From Streptomyces sioyaensis (GTDB lineage: Bacteria; Actinomycetota; Actinomycetes; Streptomycetales; Streptomycetaceae), in assembly GCF_004122735.1 (NCBI RefSeq), contig NZ_SDIF01000003.1:1-64000 (forward strand): a DNA stretch of 64,000 nt, read 5' to 3'. A model generated the notes under the pieces. That model saw only the letters and a program-made list of their open reading frames with translations, was not told where the DNA came from and did not search any database. Position 1 is the first letter of the stretch. Each line of letters opens with the position of its first letter. The position numbers and the translations under genes are program-made. This document shows, one piece after another, positions 60,672-64,000 of the stretch.

Positions 60672-62960
60672 ATGGGCCGAGCGGAAGCGAGACGGGCGCG
60701 ACAGGGGAGCGCCCGCCGGGCCAAACGTACGGAGAAGAAGTCCGGCATACGCCGCCTCTTCACCTGGAAGAAGATCCTCGGAGCGTTCCTCGGGGTGTGC
60801 CTGCTGGGCATCCTCGGCTTCGTCGGGCTGTACCTGTACGTGGACGTGCCGACCGACGGCAACGCGGACGCCAAGCTCCAGAGCAACGTCTACAAGTACT
60901 CCGACGGCAAGGTGATGGCCCGCGTCGGCCGCCTCAACCGTGAGAACGTCGCGCTCAACCGGATACCCAAGGACGTGCAGCGCAGCTTCGTCGCGGCCGA
61001 GAACAAGACCTTCTACCAGGACTCCGGCGTCGACCTGAAGGGCACCCTGCGCGGCATCTTCAACACGCTGCGGGGACAGGGGAAGCAGGGTGGCTCGACG
61101 ATCACCCAGCAGTACGTCAAGAACTACTACCTGAGCCAGGAGCAGACGGTCAGCCGCAAGCTCCAGGAGATCGTCATCTCGCTCAAGGTGGACAACAAGC
61201 TGGGCAAGGACAAGATCCTCGCCGGCTACATCAACACCAGCTACTACGGCCGCGGTGCCTACGGCATCCAGGCCGCCGCCCAGGCGTACTTCCGCAAGGA
61301 CGTCGAGAAGCTCACCGTCTCGGAGGGCGCCTACCTCGCCTCGCTGCTCCAGGCGCCGAACCAGTACGACTGGACCCTGGCGAGCCCGGCCGGCAAGAAG
61401 CGGGTCCAGGAGCGCTGGGCGTACACCCTCGACAACATGGTCGAGATGCACTGGCTCTCGCCGCAGGAGCGCGCCAAGCAGAAGTTCGAGATACCCAAGG
61501 ACCCCAAGCCGCTGCCCGGTCTGACGGGTCAGTCCAGCTACCTCGTGACCGAGGCCAAGAAGGAACTCTTCGCCCAGGGCGTCGACGAGAAGCAGTTCGA
61601 GGCCGGCGGCTGGACGGTCACCCTCGGCATCGACCGCAAGAAGCAGAAGGACCTGGAGAAGGCCGTCCAGCGCAAGCTCAGCGCCGACCTCGACCCCAAG
61701 ACCCGCAAGGTCGACGCGGACGCCCAGCTCGGCGCCACCTCGGTGGACCCCAAGACCGGCCACATCGTCGCGATGTACGGCGGCGCGGGCTACCCGAAGC
61801 ACTACACCAACAACGCCACGCGCGCCGACTACCAGCCGGCGTCGACGTTCAAGCCGCTGATCCTCGCCTCCGCGATGGAGAACAACGCGGTCACCCACAA
61901 CGGCGTGCCGATCACCCCCAACACGGTCTACGACGGCCACAACCGCCGTCCGGTCGTCGGCGGTGACATCCCCTTCGCCCCGCCCAACGAGGACGAGGCG
62001 CAGTACGGCAACATCTCCGTCCAGACGGCGACCAACAACTCCGTCAACGCCGTCTTCGCGCAGATGGGCGCCGACGTCGGCCTGAAGAACGTCAAGGAGA
62101 CCGCGGTCAAGCTGGGCATGGACGGCTCCAGGATGGACGTCAAGCCGGCCATGACGCTGGGCACCATGGGCGCCAGCCCGCTCCAGATGGCCGGCGCCTA
62201 CGCCACCCTCGACAACCACGGCAAGAAGGTCACCCCGACGCTGGTCGCCGAGGCCACGCACAGCGTCAACGGTGCCGAGGTCAAGCTCCCGCTCAAGAAC
62301 CCGGTCGGCGACCAGGTCCTCTCGCGGAAGACCGCCGACACCCTCACCTCCGTGCTGATGGGCGTGGTCAACGACGGCACCGCCTCGCAGGCCGTGAAGA
62401 ACACCGCCTACAGCGCGGCCGGCAAGACCGGCACCTCCGACGACAACAAGTCGGCCTGGTTCGTGGGCTACACGCCCAAGCTGGTCACCGCGGTCGGCAT
62501 GTTCGGCGAGTCGCCCAAGGGCGGCGTACAGGTCTCCCTCAAGGGCACCGGAGGCGGCGGCCGGGTCAACGGCGGCGGCTACCCGGCCCGGGTGTGGGCG
62601 GACTACACCGAGGCCGCGCTGAACGGCAACCCCGGCCCGGACTTCGACCTGGACGCGACCCTCGGCGCCGGGGTGCCGCCGACGCCCACGCCGACGCCGA
62701 GCGACACCCCCTCGCCCAGCGCGTCGCCGAGCGAGAAGCCGAGCAAGTCGCCCTCGCCCACCCCGTCGAAGCCGAGTACACCGCCCAGCACCCCGCCGAG
62801 CGGACGCCCCTCGGACGACCCGTCCACCCCGACCGGCGGCACCAGTTCGAACCCGCCGAACGGCGGGACGCAGGGCGGTGACGCGGGCGGCGACACCGCG
62901 GGCGGCACCACCGACGGCACGGGCGGGAACAAGGTCAACAGCGTGCCCGGCTTCAACTAG
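60672..62960 (+). CDS. class A penicillin-binding protein
   Basis: A 762-residue bifunctional PBP. Cytoplasmic basic start, one TM (about 35-57), glycosyltransferase domain (Glu110 in VAAENKTFYQDSGVD; QGGSTITQQYVKN), then transpeptidase domain with S391-T-F-K394, S457-V-N459 and K585-T-G587. The tail from about 672 is Pro/Ser/Thr- then Gly-rich, outside the wall-synthesis domains. The role is peptidoglycan polymerisation and crosslinking. ATG 60672 is the first start preceding the basic region; GGAG is somewhat far (about 13 nt). Confidence 0.95.
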   Translation: MGRAEARRARQGSARRAKRTEKKSGIRRLFTWKKILGAFLGVCLLGILGFVGLYLYVDVPTDGNADAKLQSNVYKYSDGKVMARVGRLNRENVALNRIPKDVQRSFVAAENKTFYQDSGVDLKGTLRGIFNTLRGQGKQGGSTITQQYVKNYYLSQEQTVSRKLQEIVISLKVDNKLGKDKILAGYINTSYYGRGAYGIQAAAQAYFRKDVEKLTVSEGAYLASLLQAPNQYDWTLASPAGKKRVQERWAYTLDNMVEMHWLSPQERAKQKFEIPKDPKPLPGLTGQSSYLVTEAKKELFAQGVDEKQFEAGGWTVTLGIDRKKQKDLEKAVQRKLSADLDPKTRKVDADAQLGATSVDPKTGHIVAMYGGAGYPKHYTNNATRADYQPASTFKPLILASAMENNAVTHNGVPITPNTVYDGHNRRPVVGGDIPFAPPNEDEAQYGNISVQTATNNSVNAVFAQMGADVGLKNVKETAVKLGMDGSRMDVKPAMTLGTMGASPLQMAGAYATLDNHGKKVTPTLVAEATHSVNGAEVKLPLKNPVGDQVLSRKTADTLTSVLMGVVNDGTASQAVKNTAYSAAGKTGTSDDNKSAWFVGYTPKLVTAVGMFGESPKGGVQVSLKGTGGGGRVNGGGYPARVWADYTEAALNGNPGPDFDLDATLGAGVPPTPTPTPSDTPSPSASPSEKPSKSPSPTPSKPSTPPSTPPSGRPSDDPSTPTGGTSSNPPNGGTQGGDAGGDTAGGTTDGTGGNKVNSVPGFN

Positions 62961-62995
62961 GGCCGGCAGACAGACAGGCAGCCAAGGAGAACGAA

Positions 62996-63024
62996 GGGGC
63001 GTCCGGATCACCGGGCGCCCCTTT
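62996..63024 (+). terminator. terminator of the PBP gene
   Basis: GGGGCGTCCGG (62996-63006) pairs with CCGGGCGCCCC (63011-63021, one G-T) around an ATCA loop and is followed by TTTCG. ACGAA before and TTCGT after nearly extend the stem. It may also serve the convergent gene. Confidence 0.8.
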
Positions 63025-63068
63025 CGTCACCCGTCGAGGCGGGCCCCCTTCGTCACCCGTCGAGGCGG
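63023..63068. repeat. 26-bp tandem repeat at the 3-prime end of the monooxygenase gene
   Basis: TTCGTCACCCGTCGAGGCGG occurs at 63023-63042 and 63049-63068, period 26 bp. Each copy contains the last codons and the TGA stop of the minus-strand gene, so the gene end is duplicated downstream. Confidence 0.8.
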
Positions 63069-64000
63069 ACGGCGTTCTTGGCCCGCTCGATGGACTCCTC
63101 GGCGGCCCCCTGGCCCGGATTCTCCGTGGCCAGCGCCTGGTTGAGCTCGACGAACGGGCGCAGCCGCTCCTCGTAGCGGCGCAGCGCGGTGCGGTGGTCG
63201 CCCGCCGCCCGACCGAGCTCGTCGGCCAGGACGTAGGCGCCCACCAGGGCCAGGCTGGTGCCCTGCCCGGACAGCGGGGACGGGCAGTAGCCCGCATCGC
63301 CGACGAGCCCCACCCGGCCGTCCGACCAGCGGTCCAGGTGTATCTGGGCCATCGCGTCGAAGTAGAAGTCGGGCGCCTGCCACATCGCCTTCAGCAGCCG
63401 CGGGGTGTCGCCGCCCAGCGCGGACAGCCGCGCGGCGAGCTCCGCCTTCTGCCGCTCGGTGTCACGGTGGTCGAGCGCGAGGGGCTCCGCGGTGAAGCCG
63501 AGGGTGACCCGCAACTCGGTGTTGTGGCGCACCGGGTAGACGCACGTGCTGGCGCCGCCGCCCTGCAGCCAGACCTGCCAGTCGTCCAGGTCCAGGAAGT
63601 TCTCGGTGCTGAAGACGGCCACGTACCCGCCGAGCGGACGGAAGAACGGGCCCTCGGCGCCGAAGGCCAGCCGCCGCACCGTCGAGCGCAGCCCGTCCGC
63701 CCCCACCACGAGGTCGAACGTCCGGCTCCGGCCGCGCTCGAAGTCGATGCGGACGCCGTGCGGTTCCTGGACCAGGGCGGTGACGGAGTCGTCGAAGAGG
63801 TACTCCACGCCGTCGCGGGCCCGCCCGTACAGCAGCTGGGTGAGGTCCTCGCGCAGCAGCTCGATGTCCCCGCTGTCGAGCCGGCCGCCGCTGAGTGTCA
63901 TCTCGGTGCTGCGCCACAGTTCGTTGCCGTCGCCGTCGAGCATCGACATCCCGCGCAGCCGGGTGCGCGCCTCCCGGGCCGGGGCCAGCAGGTCCATCCG
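63053..64000 (-). CDS. FAD-dependent monooxygenase, N-terminus beyond the window
   Basis: The C-terminal 315 or so residues of a PHBH-type flavoprotein hydroxylase. DLVVGADGLRSTVR is the DG motif (NADPH/FAD), and GRVGLVGDAGYCPSPLSGQGTSLALVGAY the GD motif binding the FAD ribityl chain. The N-terminal GxGxxG dinucleotide fold is missing, so the true start lies past position 64000. The substrate is unknown; many homologues act on aromatic or tetracycline-like compounds. Confidence 0.88.
   Translation of the reverse strand, partial: RMDLLAPAREARTRLRGMSMLDGDGNELWRSTEMTLSGGRLDSGDIELLREDLTQLLYGRARDGVEYLFDDSVTALVQEPHGVRIDFERGRSRTFDLVVGADGLRSTVRRLAFGAEGPFFRPLGGYVAVFSTENFLDLDDWQVWLQGGGASTCVYPVRHNTELRVTLGFTAEPLALDHRDTERQKAELAARLSALGGDTPRLLKAMWQAPDFYFDAMAQIHLDRWSDGRVGLVGDAGYCPSPLSGQGTSLALVGAYVLADELGRAAGDHRTALRRYEERLRPFVELNQALATENPGQGAAEESIERAKNAVRLDG

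Overview
This is a high-G+C actinobacterial chromosome segment, almost certainly Streptomyces. It carries mycothiol S-conjugate amidase, GTP-dependent PEP carboxykinase, an abaA/whiJ-type regulatory triad (ATPase, XRE-DUF5753, DUF397), the AhpC/AhpD/OxyR peroxide module, many GTG/TTG starts, four-base start/stop overlaps, and long GC-rich hairpin terminators. No rRNA, tRNA, CRISPR array, IS element or phage module was recognised. Most of the window looks like core chromosome; about 23.7-27.2 kb has visibly lower G+C and the most accessory character.

Layout. 0-5.3 kb: DUF4307 protein, mca, a small membrane protein and a 1090-residue STAND (NB-ARC plus TPR) ATPase. 5.4-10.2 kb: a DUF255 thioredoxin-domain protein, an MDR oxidoreductase, a TetR regulator and a TrhA/hemolysin-III protein. 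10.4-14.2 kb: pckG, a small hypothetical protein and an alanine-type aminotransferase. 14.5-16.4 kb: a KAP P-loop ATPase fused to a CheY-like receiver and containing a TTA (bldA) codon. 16.5-23.7 kb: a divergent catabolic cluster of N-acyl-D-amino-acid deacylase, fold-type III PLP lyase, 2-keto-3-deoxygluconate-type kinase, IclR regulator, RidA and GntP permease. Together these could degrade N-acetyl-D-glucosaminate (oxidised chitin ends) to KDPG. 23.8-28.1 kb: the ATPase/XRE/DUF397 triad, an epoxide hydrolase and a methyltransferase, each near conspicuous palindromes. 28.2-30.7 kb: a secreted M14 carboxypeptidase and a secreted S1 protease.

31.1-43.0 kb is a complete Flp (Tad) pilus locus: a Pro-rich zinc-ribbon protein, CpaB, CpaE, two TadE pseudopilins, CpaF, TadB, TadC, Flp pilin, a TadG-like protein, a lipoprotein, an OmpA-domain protein and an A24 prepilin peptidase, with an antisense DUF192 gene. 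43.2-49.9 kb: aldo/keto reductase, cis-prenyltransferase, PIN-PhoH ATPase, an SLT-like cell-wall protein and an AI-2E family permease. 50.0-52.8 kb: ahpD-ahpC divergent from oxyR, then a RibD/DHFR-fold protein. 52.8-58.9 kb: a PadR-ABC ATPase-FtsX-like permease x2 operon. 59.0-63.0 kb: a ribbon-helix-helix protein, an SPFH protein and a class A PBP. The window ends inside an FAD monooxygenase.

The most interesting points are the putative oxidised-chitin cluster with its IclR palindrome, the KAP-receiver fusion with a TTA codon, a 59-bp tandem duplication of the iclR start region that creates a 20-codon relay peptide, and several strong palindromes beside regulator genes. All calls come from reading the sequence and recalled family knowledge; no searches were run.
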